The notes: a model not told the origin generated them from the sequence alone. DNA of 64,000 bases from Stenocarpella maydis (GCA_002270565.1 NQMI01000054.1:124001-188000); one strand, 5' to 3'. Positions 20,768 to 32,622 are shown, counted from the first letter of the stretch. A program made the numbers and translations.

Positions 20768-21922
20768 TTGTGGGCTGGCTATGACAAGATTTGCCGTGTC
20801 ACCGCTATACAGGACATCTCCCTGAAATCTGTCTCGGGTTCAGCACACACACAAACCAGCTCGACACCATCTGCACCGCAAGAGGTACAGACATATGTAT
20901 TGAAACTGGTCACTCCGCCGCCAACAAAATCTGGCGACGAGGGACATACGAGAAAGATCCTAAGCTACCAGGTCGAACAATTCTTCTACAGCCATCTTGC
21001 CCCGCAGATGCCCCCATCACTCCCAGTTGCTAAATGTCTCGGGAGCATCAAAAAGCACAACGAGGACGGATCAACAGTCACGGCGACCTTGCTGAGCGAT
21101 CTTCGTGTGCACTACCCCGTTGCAGGAGAAAAGCGCGACGTGCTCTCGGCGGCTCAAGCACACGCAGCACTAGACTGGCTCTCGGGATTCCACGGCTTCT
21201 GGTGGCCACGCGCGGACGACCTGAAGCGCTCTCCTTTAGTGTTGCCGCCTCTTGAGGAAGTTTTGCACGACGGCCAAGACGCGACTGACAAAACCGTCTG
21301 GCTCAACGGCGGCTACACATACCTCGCGACACGACGCACGGAATACAACAGACTCGCCAAGGATCATCGTGATGAGTGGAGCAAGCCAATCACTGGTCGT
21401 CTTGAGGGTAAAGGCACTTCTATCGCTGAGATCGTAGCTGCATATCTGGAGCCCCAAGTGTCGGGGGCGTACCAAACACTCATCCATGGAGATGTGAAGT
21501 CTGAGAATATGTTCACTACCACTTCTGGTTCGGAAGTTGCATTTTACGATTTTCAGTACACTGGGATCGGCCTGGGTGTATGTGACTTGGCTAAGCTGTT
21601 CACATGCTCAATACCGTTGAGCATGCTTGTGGCTGGCAGTCGCATCCCTCACGAACTCAAGATGCAACACGGGGAAAGGGAGCTACTGAAGAGGTATTGG
21701 GAGCGCATCAAGGAAACTAGCGGCAAGGACTACGACTGGGATATTTTCGTCCGGCACTGGGAAACCGCCTTGGTCGATTGGCTGCGCTTTCAGGCCAGCT
21801 GGGGTTTCTGGGGAAATACAGAGTGGTTGGAGGCTCGTGTCAGGAGCATTCTGAGCGACGATCAGTGGAGACATGAAGTGATAAACTCCGTCAGAAAGGC
21901 TCGATCCTCGAGTTCACACTGA
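20768..21922 (+). CDS. phosphotransferase-fold kinase (APH/choline-kinase-like); 5' end unresolved
   Basis: Small-molecule kinase of the protein-kinase-like fold that includes aminoglycoside phosphotransferases, choline kinases and CHK/EcKL kinases. The catalytic loop LIHGDVKSENMF (near residue 240 of the given span) has the Brenner HGD...N arrangement, and AFYDFQYTGIG is the DFG-like metal site (DFQ); VLKLV near residue 47 may hold the ATP-site Lys. The ending LRFQASWGFWGNTEWLE is coherent. The frame is open upstream to 20504 and continues to read as protein (PLPEQVAATLLASHELRLQS), but it contains no ATG before the kinase core. An ATG at 20677 precedes this stretch one base out of frame. Either an upstream exon carries the start, perhaps the hydrophobic one beginning MRFYLLISALVLL at 20601, or there is a 1-nt lesion. 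Confidence 0.75.
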   Translation: MWAGYDKICRVTAIQDISLKSVSGSAHTQTSSTPSAPQEVQTYVLKLVTPPPTKSGDEGHTRKILSYQVEQFFYSHLAPQMPPSLPVAKCLGSIKKHNEDGSTVTATLLSDLRVHYPVAGEKRDVLSAAQAHAALDWLSGFHGFWWPRADDLKRSPLVLPPLEEVLHDGQDATDKTVWLNGGYTYLATRRTEYNRLAKDHRDEWSKPITGRLEGKGTSIAEIVAAYLEPQVSGAYQTLIHGDVKSENMFTTTSGSEVAFYDFQYTGIGLGVCDLAKLFTCSIPLSMLVAGSRIPHELKMQHGERELLKRYWERIKETSGKDYDWDIFVRHWETALVDWLRFQASWGFWGNTEWLEARVRSILSDDQWRHEVINSVRKARSSSSH

Positions 21923-23177
21923 TATGGCCCTGGAAGATATGTTCTGCCCGAACATAATTCGGCAGTTCGGGAGACTGAAACTTTGTGACTTGCGCATCAC
22001 ACAACATGAAGTGCGAACCTCCACAGGTTACAACCAACGTCAACCGGGCCGATCTTACGTAGCTTACCGTTCCATGCTGACTATTATTTGAAATAATTAA
22101 CAATAAAGTTATAGAAACAATTAATTCTTCTCAGCGTATTTTCAAGTATAATCCGGCATTGAGAATTTTCATTGTGCTTCCTGCACGTTAGTCAGAAGTC
22201 GCAACAATCACTTGAAGTTAAACTTAATAGTGACCCGATTTATTTTATATCTCGGTTATGCCCTGTAAAGTATAGAAGCTATTAAATATAAATCATTATA
22301 TAGCTATTACTTTATTTCTATTCTATTTAATTGTTTTCATAAATTTCGTATTGGTAGTAGAACTCACTCGCAGATCTAGCAGGAATGATACCCGTTATTA
22401 ACACTCGAGGAAGTCCTGAAGACATTTGGAGATGGCTTCAAGCGAGCCCATTTCTTCTATATATATTACTCCTGCAGATCCCATTTCCCCTTCTAACTCA
22501 AGGATTATTCCATCGTGTAGAGCTCGTCGGAATCTTCCGACGAGCCGTCATGTGGTATGGTGCGGAGTTAATACCTTGTGTCATATAGTGAGCGATGGTG
22601 ATTATTTCGGCCCCAATATGAAGTCAGTTTCTGCTTCAATCGGCTCGAATAAATTATTTCAAGAAATACAGGCCCTTTAACTTGTTTAAGAGAACATGCT
22701 GGACACGGCCCAAGCTGCTTCGGAGGATTAACTAGGTATCGTTTGAAAGCCAGGCAGGACATCATGCTGCTAAATAGGAGCTGAAGTGGTCCGGATTATA
22801 ATCATATGAAAATATCCCCTTAGGCTTGGTGCAGGCCAACGTAAGATCTGAATTGTTTGTGATCTGGTGAAATTCGAACTTTCCGTGCCTGATGGGTCCT
22901 TCCTAGGCTCGTGTAGTTCCTGCCCTTTCCGTGGTGGAGTTGCGTGCGTCCAAGCCCCGAGGTCTATGCTGAGCTATGACCAAAGCCTTGACAGGTCGCT
23001 GTTGCGTTGAAAAGGTACTAAATAGACACCTGACATCGAAGATGTTGGAGGAGATGGCGGACGTGGTGGAAGCGATGAAAAAAGCCCTAACCCTGAGACA
23101 GAATTAGTCACGTACATATTTTTAGGCAAGCGGAAAGGCTTGTCACGGCCACTCACGACTCAGGATTACCACGACAA
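21923..23177. other. intergenic with AT-rich patch
   Basis: About 22080-22360 is AT-rich and stop-rich, possibly RIP-degraded. The rest has ordinary composition and no gene was recognised. Confidence 0.45.
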
Positions 23178-24233
23178 ATGCCATGTTCCATCATCACACA
23201 GTCAACCACCATGTCGCCTCTGCTGGCCTCTAAGCTTCCTGCGGCTCGGAGAGGAATCCCTGTCACACGATTCACGCGACAGTGGCAACGATCCCCCATC
23301 CACTTCTGGCACGCTTTCGTCCAACCAGAGGCCGAGGGCCTAGCAAAATTTATCGACTATGAGGACCTTCCGGTGCCAGATATCGGATCCCAAGAGATCC
23401 AGCTTTGGTCAGAAGGGAAGCCTGTGGGGAACGTACCGGTGAAAACGGTCATTAGCGATTACCTTGGCCCCGGCACGATGCTCAGCCTGAGGGGTCATCC
23501 GCCGACAAAGAAAGACAAGCACGTACCCGAGAGCTACGAGTATGAGGTGCACCGCCTGCGGGCAACCAGCCTCCAACCGACAGCCACGCCCCGTAGGCCC
23601 AAGCGCCCGGCGCGTGTGCTCTGCCTGGATGCGTTTATGCAGCCGTCCCACCTGCAGAACCTAGTCGGGAAGGCTTGCAAGTTCCTGAACACCAGCGAGT
23701 CAGACGGGGGCAGGCAACTGGCGCTCGAGTTCCACATGGCGGCGCGCCCGGTGGCGAATCTCACAGGCCTACCGCTCTTCACCTGGGGCCGAGTCGACCT
23801 GCACCCGGCTGTGATCCAGCGCGCCATGCCGGAGGGGGCGTTCCAGGTCATCAGGCCGAAGGTAGACGTTCAGAGGCGCTTGGCCCTCTGGGTAATGGCG
23901 CCAGAGATCTTCAGACCCCGACAGACCAACTTGATAGGCCGCCCATCCAAAGTGGCCAAAATGAGCGAAAAGATGGTTCTCAGGAAACAGGAGTGGCTGA
24001 GAGGGTTGATCGCTGCCGGGGACATGACGCCAAAAGGACAAGTGACCCAAAAGGGAAAATTGATGGGTCGGCCGAAGTTCGTATTGACAAAGGAAGTTTT
24101 GGAAGCTCGCCGGCGGGTCGCGGGACGTGATGAGACTGAAGAGAAGCCGGGAGGGCCGGATGATATTGATGATGCCTCAACACTCCTCGACACACTCCCC
24201 GAAATTTCAATGTCGGCAAATAAGGCAAAATAA
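23178..24233 (+). CDS. hypothetical basic protein, possibly mitochondrial
   Basis: An intronless 351-codon frame I do not recognise. An in-frame second ATG at 23211 gives a start MSPLLASKLPAARRG, Arg/Ser/Leu-rich and lacking acidic residues for about 30 residues, the pattern of a mitochondrial presequence; this may be the true start. The body has several Pro/Arg segments (TATPRRPKRPARVLCLDAFM) and basic patches around residues 240-300 (GRPSKVAKMSEKMVLRKQEW), and an acidic tail (DETEEKPGGPDDIDDAS). No transmembrane helix or catalytic motif was seen. Codon use and length support a real gene. Confidence 0.7.
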   Translation: MPCSIITQSTTMSPLLASKLPAARRGIPVTRFTRQWQRSPIHFWHAFVQPEAEGLAKFIDYEDLPVPDIGSQEIQLWSEGKPVGNVPVKTVISDYLGPGTMLSLRGHPPTKKDKHVPESYEYEVHRLRATSLQPTATPRRPKRPARVLCLDAFMQPSHLQNLVGKACKFLNTSESDGGRQLALEFHMAARPVANLTGLPLFTWGRVDLHPAVIQRAMPEGAFQVIRPKVDVQRRLALWVMAPEIFRPRQTNLIGRPSKVAKMSEKMVLRKQEWLRGLIAAGDMTPKGQVTQKGKLMGRPKFVLTKEVLEARRRVAGRDETEEKPGGPDDIDDASTLLDTLPEISMSANKAK

Positions 24234-24849
24234 TCTCAGGGTGAGACTGGCCTTTGATGCTGCGATACTTAGAATCTCGGCCTCACGGCCATAGTTCTTC
24301 ACTGCCCTCAAACACATGTTTTCGTGCAGTCCGCATTCAGATACCCCCTTACCCAGGTAGGTAGGGACTTGGGTTTCTATCTGGAAATCTGGATTGACGC
24401 CATCCCACCTCTGCTGGTAACGACATGCTTTGGATCAAGCCCGGGGTGCCATTGTTCATCAAATTACCAGGTTACTGATCAGCTAGGTATTATGCAAGCT
24501 GGAAGCTGGGTGGAATTAGTTACGCTGTCGTCTGTTATTAAAAAGGCTCCTTCCAACGAGAAGAATGAGCAGCTTACGGTATGTAACTTTTCAACTCCAG
24601 GCGCCGATGCTGAGTACGAAGGCTCGTGGTAAGGCCTGGACTAGTTACCGGGAGTTGTCGCTGAAGCAAAGAGCAGCCTTGAGGAAGCAGCAGGGTTAGG
24701 GTCTCAGGCAATCCTACCTCTGGCGTGCGTGCATCGACGACGTCATGTCTGTCTGGCTCGACGCGTTGGAGGAGAGGCGTGAAGAGCCGGCCTTCGCTCC
24801 CAACAACCATTGAGGCGATTGTGAGACCCAGACGTATCATGCAACGACC
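24234..24849. other. intergenic, promoter of the IMPACT-domain gene
   Basis: No gene recognised. CAGGTAGGTAGGG occurs at 24355-24366. Confidence 0.4.
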
Positions 24850-26580
24850 ATGGCCACTCAGCAAGACCTCCAGGAGCTCCTGCGGCTGCAGACAGCCCGC
24901 AAAATGCCCATGAAAGACGCAATGGCCCAGATCAAGGCCCTTCAAACTGTCAGTCTCAGAAGGTAAATCACGGTTTCGGATGCCCATCGGCAGCCGCACG
25001 TTGGGCGCTCTCTAATATCAAACAGCGTCCAGCAGATCGCCGATGCACCATTGAAGACGGTCGAGGGCGCCATCAAGGACCCGAAGGCGGCACGGTCATT
25101 ACAGAATGCCTGCAAGGCCCATCTCAAGCGGATGCCCGTCTCGCCCACCTCTGCCGGCGCCCTCGGGAAACGCCCGGCTGCTGGGACTGAGTCTACTGCC
25201 CAGGGACAGGCAGCCAAGAAGGCCAGGCTCTCCGGTGCGGATGGCTACATGCTCGGGCCCACAGACATGAGCCCCGAGGAGCTGGAGGCCTCCCTGTCCC
25301 TGCCCCTCGACACCGACCAACACCGCATCGCCGAGACCGCAATCCAGACGAACCGCGCGCCCCTGGTTCTTGCGTTCGCAGTCGAGCTCCTGCGACACAC
25401 AATGCCCGAGCAGCCTCCCTCAAGCAGGCTCTCCCTGGCACAGGCCGTCGTGAGCGCCAATTCGCGTTCAAAGGCCGTGAGCCTGGGGCTGGACAAGGGG
25501 CCTAGTGCGGACGAGGAGGGCTGGGGCGAGGGTCAGCCCAGGATCAAGGTTATGGGTCGGGAGATTGCCGTGCTGAAGAGAGGGGGTTACCAGTGGAAGG
25601 GCGAGGAGGAGGAGGGGGACAAGAAAGACACTGGCGAGGCGAGTACGACGGATCAAGAACCCGACGGGTCAGCGTCGACACTGAAAGCCGAGGACGACGC
25701 CAAGCCGGCCACAGCCCAGACACCAAGCGCCGACACCTGGTCAACCAGCCCCTCTGTCTCCCTGAAGCAGTCCACGTTCGTCGCCCGCGCAACAGCAATA
25801 AGCGACCCTTCCCAACGACCAAGACTGCTCAAGTCCCTCTTCGACGCCCAGCCAGGCCTCCGGACCGCATCCCACAACGCCTGGGCCTACCGCGTCCGCC
25901 CGTCCGACAAGGGCACAAGCAACCACCCCCGCGAGGCCTCCCACGACGACGGGGAGTCGGGCGCCGGCGACCTGCTCCTCCGCATCCTGCGCGAGACCGG
26001 CTCCATGGACACCCTCGTCGTCATGACGCGCTGGTACGGCGGCGTCATGCTGGGCCCGGACCGCTGGCGGCTCATGCGCAACGTCGCCACCTCGGCGCTG
26101 TCGGAGCGCCTGCGCAGGACCGGCGCCGAGGCCTCCCTGGGCGGCGAGGCGGTCTGGGGCCTCGACCTCGAGGGCATCCGCGGCAGGTCAAGGGCGGCGC
26201 CGTCGTCGTCGGCCGCGGCGGGCGGCGGCCTGCTCACCCACCGCCCCGAGGCCGCGCGCAGCTACCTTCTCAGGAGCTTCGCGAGCGCCCCTGCTGCTGC
26301 TGCTGCTGCTGCCGCCGCTGCCGCCCCGGCCTCCGCCAGGAAGAAGACACTCAAGGCCGAGAACGCAGACAAGGAGGAGAACCTCGGGCTGCTCCTCGGG
26401 GCGCTACGGCTGCTGTTTGACAGCTGGGCGGACTTTTTGTCGGCGGACGAGCTCGACCGCCGCGCATGGAGCTGGTATACTGCTGTGAGGCCAGAGGTTG
26501 ATTCTGGGCCGTCTGGTTGGGGAGCCAAGGGCACATTACGGCTCAAGACCATACTGGACTTACGGAGGAAGGGTGCCTGA
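24850..26580 (+). CDS. IMPACT/YIH1-type (UPF0029) domain protein
   Basis: Two exons, 24850-24962 and 25026-26580, joined across a 63-bp intron (GTAAAT...ACAG), encode 555 residues. The UPF0029 Impact N-terminal fold is seen at about residues 287-375: STFVARATAISDP..., an Ala/Trp-rich HNAWAYRV strand, the acidic DDGESGAGDLLLRIL loop and VVMTRWYGGVMLGPDR. In YIH1/IMPACT this domain sits beside a GCN1-binding RWD domain that modulates GCN2; here no RWD domain is visible, so a link to GCN2 is uncertain. The N-terminal 90 residues are helical (IADAPLKTVEGAIKDPKAAR), followed by an NLS-like KRPAA...KKARL. A poly-Ala run near residue 458 is encoded by a GCT/GCC repeat (about 26290-26330). Confidence 0.85.
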
Positions 26581-27624
26581 GGTATCCTTCTGGGGTGTTG
26601 GCAGCGGTATTATGTCCGTCAATGGTACGAATATTGCCTTCAAGGGTCTGCCTGAGTATGACTTCATTTTTTTTTGACCCATTCCTGGTTGTCTCTGCTT
26701 GGCTTTGCTCTTTTTCTGGAGAGAATGATACCCTTGTTGCTTTGAAATCTCCTGTTTTACTTTGTGATTCCTTCCCACGGATTTGTTCCATCTCGGACAA
26801 GATTCATCATTTGAGTACTATTGGAAGTCAAACGTGCTGCAGGCTTCCACAGCAATACTAGGGGATGAAGCAAAGAGCAATCAGTTGATACTCAAACTTT
26901 GTGTGCCTAGGAAAGAAGTATATCTAGATGTTTCCAGAGAACCCCTATGTCCAACGCCTGACAGGAACAAGCTACCTAGGTACTCAACAGCTCTGGTACA
27001 CTGGTGGTGGGCTGAGGGGGGGGGGGTAGATCGGTACTAGGTATATGATGCAATAGGCATGCATACATTTTGATATCACCATCTGTCTCACCTGCAATCA
27101 AGGTGGTAGTCATTCGGGCAAGCAGAAGAGAAACCACTCACTCCACTTATCTCTCTGTGTCGGCTGGTATTTAACCATCTGTCTCAGCACGAAACTTTGT
27201 CTCAACTGGATCCTCCCATATGGTTGTAGTAAAAAGGCCTGGACTAATCTAAAATGCTCCAGAAGTGGTTGAACCTCGTGGGCATGTATATATCTACTCC
27301 TCTGAGGCCATGGGATTTCCAACAGCCCTGATATATTCTAGCATCTTGTCCCGGATATCGGGTAAGGCTCATACAAATGCCCATTGTAGGTATGTCCACG
27401 TTCTGTGAAGTTGTTTACCAGTCACGTCATTACCTCTGAGGTGAATATGCGTATTCACAGGTTCATGACTGTCAGTCCCCACAGTGGGTTTGGTCGACTG
27501 CTATAAAACCCTGCAACTCCAGACAGTTTGGCTGAACGCCTTTCGCCCAGAATCCTTAACCCATCGTCTCTGTCGCAACACCCATTGCCTTTCTCCAAAC
27601 TCTATCACCTGGCAGACAACAAAG
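26581..27624. other. intergenic
   Basis: Short T-, A- and G-runs occur (T9 near 26668, G10 near 27016). No gene was recognised. Confidence 0.4.
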
Positions 27625-28655
27625 ATGGCTTTGACAATTGCACAGCTTGCCTTTGACCGCATCCTCATCGACGTCGAGGAGAAGGTTCTTGGGTTGGTCT
27701 CCCACACTGTAGCCATTGTCCGCGAATGTTGACATGGCTTCTTCGCAACTGCTAACCACTTACTCCTTAAACCCAGGTATCCAATTGACGAGCCCCAAAA
27801 GAGCCTGATTCGCTCGCTCTTCCAAAGCGAAGTCGGCAACAAACTCGGGGCGACACCCTTCGGCCCTGCTCAGCAACAGCACATCGCGGCCAAGACACAG
27901 GCTATCCTGCGACACCACAACTGGTAAGCACATCTCCCGTTGAGGACCTGTAACTATTCATGTGGCTGATTTGGGACAGGATCAACGAGGACGATCCTTG
28001 CTGGGAGGTCTTCGTCCCGAGATTGAAGAAGCACCTGCGCGACCTGGCAAGCAGCCCACCCCCCTCAGCGGGCTCTTCCTCACAGGGCGCAGACCAGGAA
28101 TCCGTGGGCGGGATCGGTGGGTGGGCACCTCCGCCACCAAGAAACATGCACTACAGGATGCCCTGCATCCTGTGCGGGACGGAGAGCTCGACGCCCATCG
28201 ACCACATCGCCTTCACCCACGGCATAGACGCCCGGAGGAACAGGTACGCCGTGAGGAGGGAGCACATCACCAGGATGAGGGCCGACATCATGGTGCAGCA
28301 CCTGATCCAGGACGGCGCGGAGCTGAACCACCTCCGGCAAGAGATAACGGCCGTCGAGGCCAGGGGGCGCGCTCTCGACCCTGGGTACCAGAGCGTGCAC
28401 GGGTTGCCCCTGGGGGTCAGATACCCCACCGATCGCAACGACCCTTCCCTTGCTGTCGGTAAGAAAAGCAGGCACAAGGAGGAGCTATGCGAGAGGCTCG
28501 GTCGGTTGCGGGAGGTGGGCTTGCAACAGGGCCCCCTGTATTTTATTCCGGAGGTGCAGGGGACATATAGTCAGGTCCTTGCGGATCTCCGAGATGTTCT
28601 CGCCGAGGAGGAGCAGGCGCTTGCGTCCATGGGAGATGGCGGAGGGGTTCCTTGA
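27625..28655 (+). CDS. hypothetical protein with CxxC...HxxxxH motif
   Basis: Three exons are inferred: 27625-27692, 27777-27923 and 27980-28655, giving 296 residues. The first intron uses a weak GTTGGT donor but keeps frame; the second is GTAAGC...GACAG. The N-terminal half is helical (MALTIAQLAFDRILIDVEEK, then YPIDEPQKSLIRSLFQSE). Mid-protein is CILCGTESSTPIDHIAFTHG, a C-x2-C...H-x4-H arrangement that could bind zinc, followed by a basic helix (RREHITRMRADIM) and an acidic C-terminal helix. I do not recognise the family; DNA or RNA binding is only a guess from the motif. Confidence 0.65.
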
Positions 28656-29471
28656 GGTTGGCTAAATAATTGGTTTTGATACTGAATGGCTATTTCTCTG
28701 ACCTGAGCGATATCACTGTCTAGCAGAGAGACCCCACCTGGAGGTTACCGTATGAAAGCTGCTCCCGTCCCCGGAGCTGCTGCTCGATCTGTTGCCTTAT
28801 CCTTCGCTTGAGGCATTAGCCAGGCAGGCTTTTGTAATTTTCAACTGTTGCATCCCTCAGACTGCTTGTCAGAGTGCCGATCAAAGACCTTGAGGGAGGC
28901 TAAACATATTTTCCCGGATCCAGAGATCCACGTGTTCGTCAATGGTGGCAAGAGTAGCTGTTCCCAAGTGAGAGTCAGTGCAGAGTGTCCAGTCTTCTGT
29001 TGTCGTGTCACAAACCAACATGACTGGCAAATCCGATACCATCCATTGGGACTAGGGTCCAGGCATGTCGCTCAGGGCTGCTGCATCACTGGTTGCTTTT
29101 CGAAGAGATCCGCTGATGCTCCTGGAGGTTCGATCGAATTATACTTCGCCTCTTCTAACGGGATTAATGGACAACCTTGGAATCGAAACTGCGCCCCTCG
29201 TCCGATGGCATGCCACGATGAGGTGAGCAGCCTGAGGCAGTGAGGCTGCCCTGGATACGTGATCGATGCGCTGTTGGCTTCGACTTGTCCCATATTCCGA
29301 CTGTTTATCAACACTGAGTAACTACTTTTCGTTGCAGCCATTTAGCAGAGCGACAACTGTTCTCCTATGTTACTTTAACAACACTTCCTTGGTACAACTG
29401 TCACGGATTCCTAGCTTTGCAAGTGTTGACCATCTTGATGACGCCGTGTTACACTCAGCCATCGCGATCGT
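28656..29471. other. intergenic
   Basis: No intact gene. The last 200 bp may contain the decayed N-terminal membrane segment of the hydrolase pseudogene that follows. Confidence 0.4.
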
Positions 29472-30698
29472 TTGTGCCTTCGTCACCCCAAGAGACTTTT
29501 ATGCCGTCTTCCTGGGGCTACTTACTTAAGAACAATCCCACTCATCCAAAACCAGGTCATATATCCCCACAAGGTGTCACTGACCTGGGGCAAAGATGCC
29601 AACATCCCCGAACAGTGGGCCTTCCTGCACAACCAAGTGTCGCCCTTCCACGTCAAGACGCCTAACGGCGAGACCCTCCACGCCTGGCACATCCTCCCGC
29701 CGGGGCTTTACCAGAAACACGAACAAGTGCTGGTCTCAGAGCCGCCGGGGCGCGTCCCGGATATCACACAAAGAGTCGGCTTCGAATTGTTGCGCGATGA
29801 TCCAGAGTCCCTCCTCGTTCTTTAATCTGCGCGGCGCTGCAGGAACATTAGGGTCTGGTCACAGGCCCCCGAGTTATAGAGCGATCTCGGCGGGTGCACC
29901 GGACCGTATCCACATCGTGGCCATCGACTACCGGGGTTTTGGTACCAGCACGGGTACGCCTCCTGAGGAGGGAGGAGGGCCTACTCATCGACGCCGTGGC
30001 CCTGGCTGACTGGGCCACGAAGCAAGCCAGGACCCCCCTAAGCCGCGTAGTCATTTGTTTACAGTCAACAGGCACTGCCGTGGCGACAAAGATGGTTGCC
30101 GCACCCTGTCTTCTTCTCTGGACTCGTTCTGGTAGCACCTTTTGCCGACGTCAAGACTCTAACCACCACGTACTACCGTGTGGCCGGCACCATCCCGTTC
30201 CTGGAGCCCTTCGCGCGCTTTCCACGGCTTCTGGGCCTACTCAACACATTTATCCGTGATAAGTGGCCGAGCGCAGAGCGGTTCGCCTCGTTTGTCCGCG
30301 CCTGTGAGCGAATGCCACCGCTACCGATGTGTGAGGGTGGGAAGCAGCCTGGCCTTTACTACCGCATCAACATTGTCCACTCCAAGGATGACTACGAAGC
30401 TCCTTGGTCGCACAGCGATCGGTTACTCTGGAGTGCTGTGAGCGCGATCCTGCCTGGGGGGGTCACCTTTGACGATTTGGAATTGGAGAAGGAGGCGGGG
30501 AAGATAGCCCTGGGCGAGGGAGGATGGACATTCTCCAAAGCCACGAGGAACGGTATCGTGAGAGAGGGTATTTCCAAATGCGGACTGCATGACTGGATTA
30601 TGGGGTATTCTATCGCTAGTGTTGCTGTCACGAGGGCTTTGGGCCTGGATTCTTGTTTGCGAAATCCGTGCGTTCGATTTTCTAATCTAAATTGCTAG
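29472..30698 (+). pseudogene. decayed ABHD12-like alpha/beta hydrolase
   Basis: Homology to fungal ABHD12-type serine hydrolases runs through three frames. Segment 1 (about 29520-29822) has YPHKVSLTWGKD and NGETLHAWHILPPGLYQKH, then stops at TAA where the oxyanion strand (LYFHGAAG) should be. Segment 2 (about 29818-29975) resumes one frame on with RGAAGTLGSGHRPPSY and DYRGFGTSTGTP. Segment 3 holds LLIDAVALADW and the nucleophile region LQSTGTA, whose first Gly of GxSxG is lost. Segment 4 (about 30096-30698) has FFSGLVLVAPFADV, the Asp region HSKDDYEAPWSHSD and the His region GLHDWIMGYS. At least three frameshifts plus an internal stop mean no active enzyme is made; introns cannot repair these junctions. 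Confidence 0.8.
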
Positions 30699-31039
30699 TG
30701 TTTCTCCTGGTCTCTTCCATATGAATTGGACGATACGTGTGCGTAGATATCCTTCGTCCACTCCAACCTGGGATAACTTAGGCAGCAGTGCGTTCGCTGT
30801 GGAAACAATGTCAACTGAGCCAATACACAAGGGCGCCCCCCTCCCTACTCATTTAGTAATATACACCGATTCATTTGTGCCAGGTGCCTTTTGGCTTCCC
30901 CGTAGGATTCTGTAGAAATCAAAGCAGACTTCCATTTTCCAGAATTCCTAGTGCTTCTTTCCAAGTATTCTGCAGGATTTCTCGACCGCGGGAATTTTGC
31001 ATGACTTCAGATGGTCTGTATAAGTGGTCTTGTCAACAT
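30699..31039. other. spacer in the gene graveyard
   Basis: Nothing recognised between the hydrolase pseudogene and the minus-strand fragments. Confidence 0.4.
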
Positions 31040-31160
31040 TCGTCAAAACAGGGGCACTCCTCTCCAATAAGTAGATCAAGACCTTTCCAATGACACCGGC
31101 GCTAGGTTGGTCCTGTCCCGTGACGAGATTTCCATCCTTCCAGCTCGCAGCAGTCTTGAC
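31040..31160 (-). pseudogene. C-terminal fragment of a DJ-1/PfpI (HSP31-like) protein
   Basis: On the minus strand VKTAASWKDGNLVTGQ followed by PSAGVIGKVLIYLL matches the C-terminal strand-turn-helix of DJ-1/PfpI proteins (the GxLVTGQNPxSA pattern). Nothing of the N-terminal nucleophile-elbow region was found nearby, so this is a remnant. It abuts the carboxylesterase fragment, with which it shares a continuous but meaningless frame. Confidence 0.5.
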
Positions 31161-31164
31161 CCTC

Positions 31165-31441
31165 AAGGGCGGGCCGGCCTTCTGGCCTTGTAACGCGGAG
31201 GTGAGCGCAACCCTTCGCTGATGTTGGCCGTGCCGTCGGAAAACCGCGCGCAACAGCGGCTTGGAACTGAGGCTGGCCCGTGATAAGTCCCATCGATCTC
31301 ACTGCCATCGGGAGGGCTGTATGGTTCGGGAGGGGCAAGGCGTGTGCCGGGGGTGCAGTGGACAAACTTGATGTTATGGAAGTCCTCCACCGAGTCTCGG
31401 GTGACCCCTAGGTACGTGGCTTTGCTCTTGCCGAGCCTCAC
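31165..31441 (-). pseudogene. fragment of a type-B carboxylesterase
   Basis: Minus-strand residues TYLGVTRDSVEDFHNIKFVH, then APPEPYSPPDGSEIDGTYHG, match the N-terminal substrate-gorge region of fungal type-B carboxylesterases. The CxSLRVTRPEG continuation appears in another frame (CAHLRVTRPEG), so there is at least one frameshift. The GGG oxyanion hole and GESAG nucleophile regions are missing. Truncated on both sides and not functional. Confidence 0.6.
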
Positions 31442-32622
31442 AATAGCTCTGTCTGCGCCAAAATGGCAATTTGATAAACAGAAATGATACGACAGTTGTG
31501 CTCTTGAAGCATCTATGGAGCCGCCACTTGTTTAGGCTGCAAGTCCTGAGCCAACGCAGCTTACAGGAATCAGGACTAACAGAACGCCGTTGGCAGCGCA
31601 CCCCAGTTGCTTGTAACTAGTTATCCCCACCGTGTAACCTACCATATCGCTCACTTGCCACCAGTAACGCTGCCTATTAACCTGCCCTGGAGATCCACGT
31701 TAACTCCATGCTGCCGCTTCTTTTCAGGTTGACTGCCTGGGACTTGTCACTGTCTTGCGCCGGTGAATATAGTTGCCGACCAGCCCTTGCAACCGTGTGA
31801 ACCAAAAGCGGAGCCAGATTGGGATGCACCGAGGAACAGACATACTTTCCGGGAGCCGAGATTGCGAGAACCAACGGGCTTGTCAATATTTCCATCCGGA
31901 GGGCGCTGATCGCGTGTCTTGGACTCCAAGCTTTGACGACAACGCGAAACAGGAGAGGATGAGTAGTCGCCGAATTCGATCAAATCCAGGAGCGAGAGGG
32001 GGATGAGCATAGCATAATAATTGATTTTGGGATTAGGCCAGGGCCAGCCTGCGCAGCATGCGGCCGCAGCCACACATAGCCACGACCTAACGGGATGGAA
32101 ATCGCAGTGCATGGCTTCCGCGGGCTGACTGGTTGTTTTGTGTGCATTTATCTAGATCGTGAAATGTTTAAGCTAGGCAGGGTGCGAGCATCATTCAAGG
32201 TTAATGATATAGTTATCAACTAATATGCACCGCTTTCGCACATTCCGTGACTCGCTAGGGCGTAAGAGCCTCCGGGGCTGTTCCTGACTTAGCATTTGGT
32301 TTTCTAACAACATTCCGCTAAAACCTTACGGCTTGAGGCCAACCAATCAGCGTTACAGTAGCGGATAGGTTCTGGCACGCTGGTCCGACGGCAGCAGCGC
32401 TACGGGCGATTCCCCCTATTTCATCAAATAGCGTCAGAGGGCACGGTGAAGCCATTGGTTGATCGACGACATCGCTTACAAAACGAGGTCTTATAAACAT
32501 TGGGCACTGACCAGGGCCTTTTTTCATAAGGCCTACTGGGCTCCATTCAATTCGAGAGTGCCTTGCTCGACTCTGTTTTCGGCCTTTCGTTTGTGTACAT
32601 TCACTTCACAGCGAGTGCGAGG
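31442..32622. other. intergenic
   Basis: No gene recognised; ordinary composition. Confidence 0.4.

Noticed and set aside
25593..26420. 275-codon Arg/Pro-rich plus-strand frame
   Set aside because: Frame-shifted shadow of the IMPACT-domain gene in GC-rich coding DNA.
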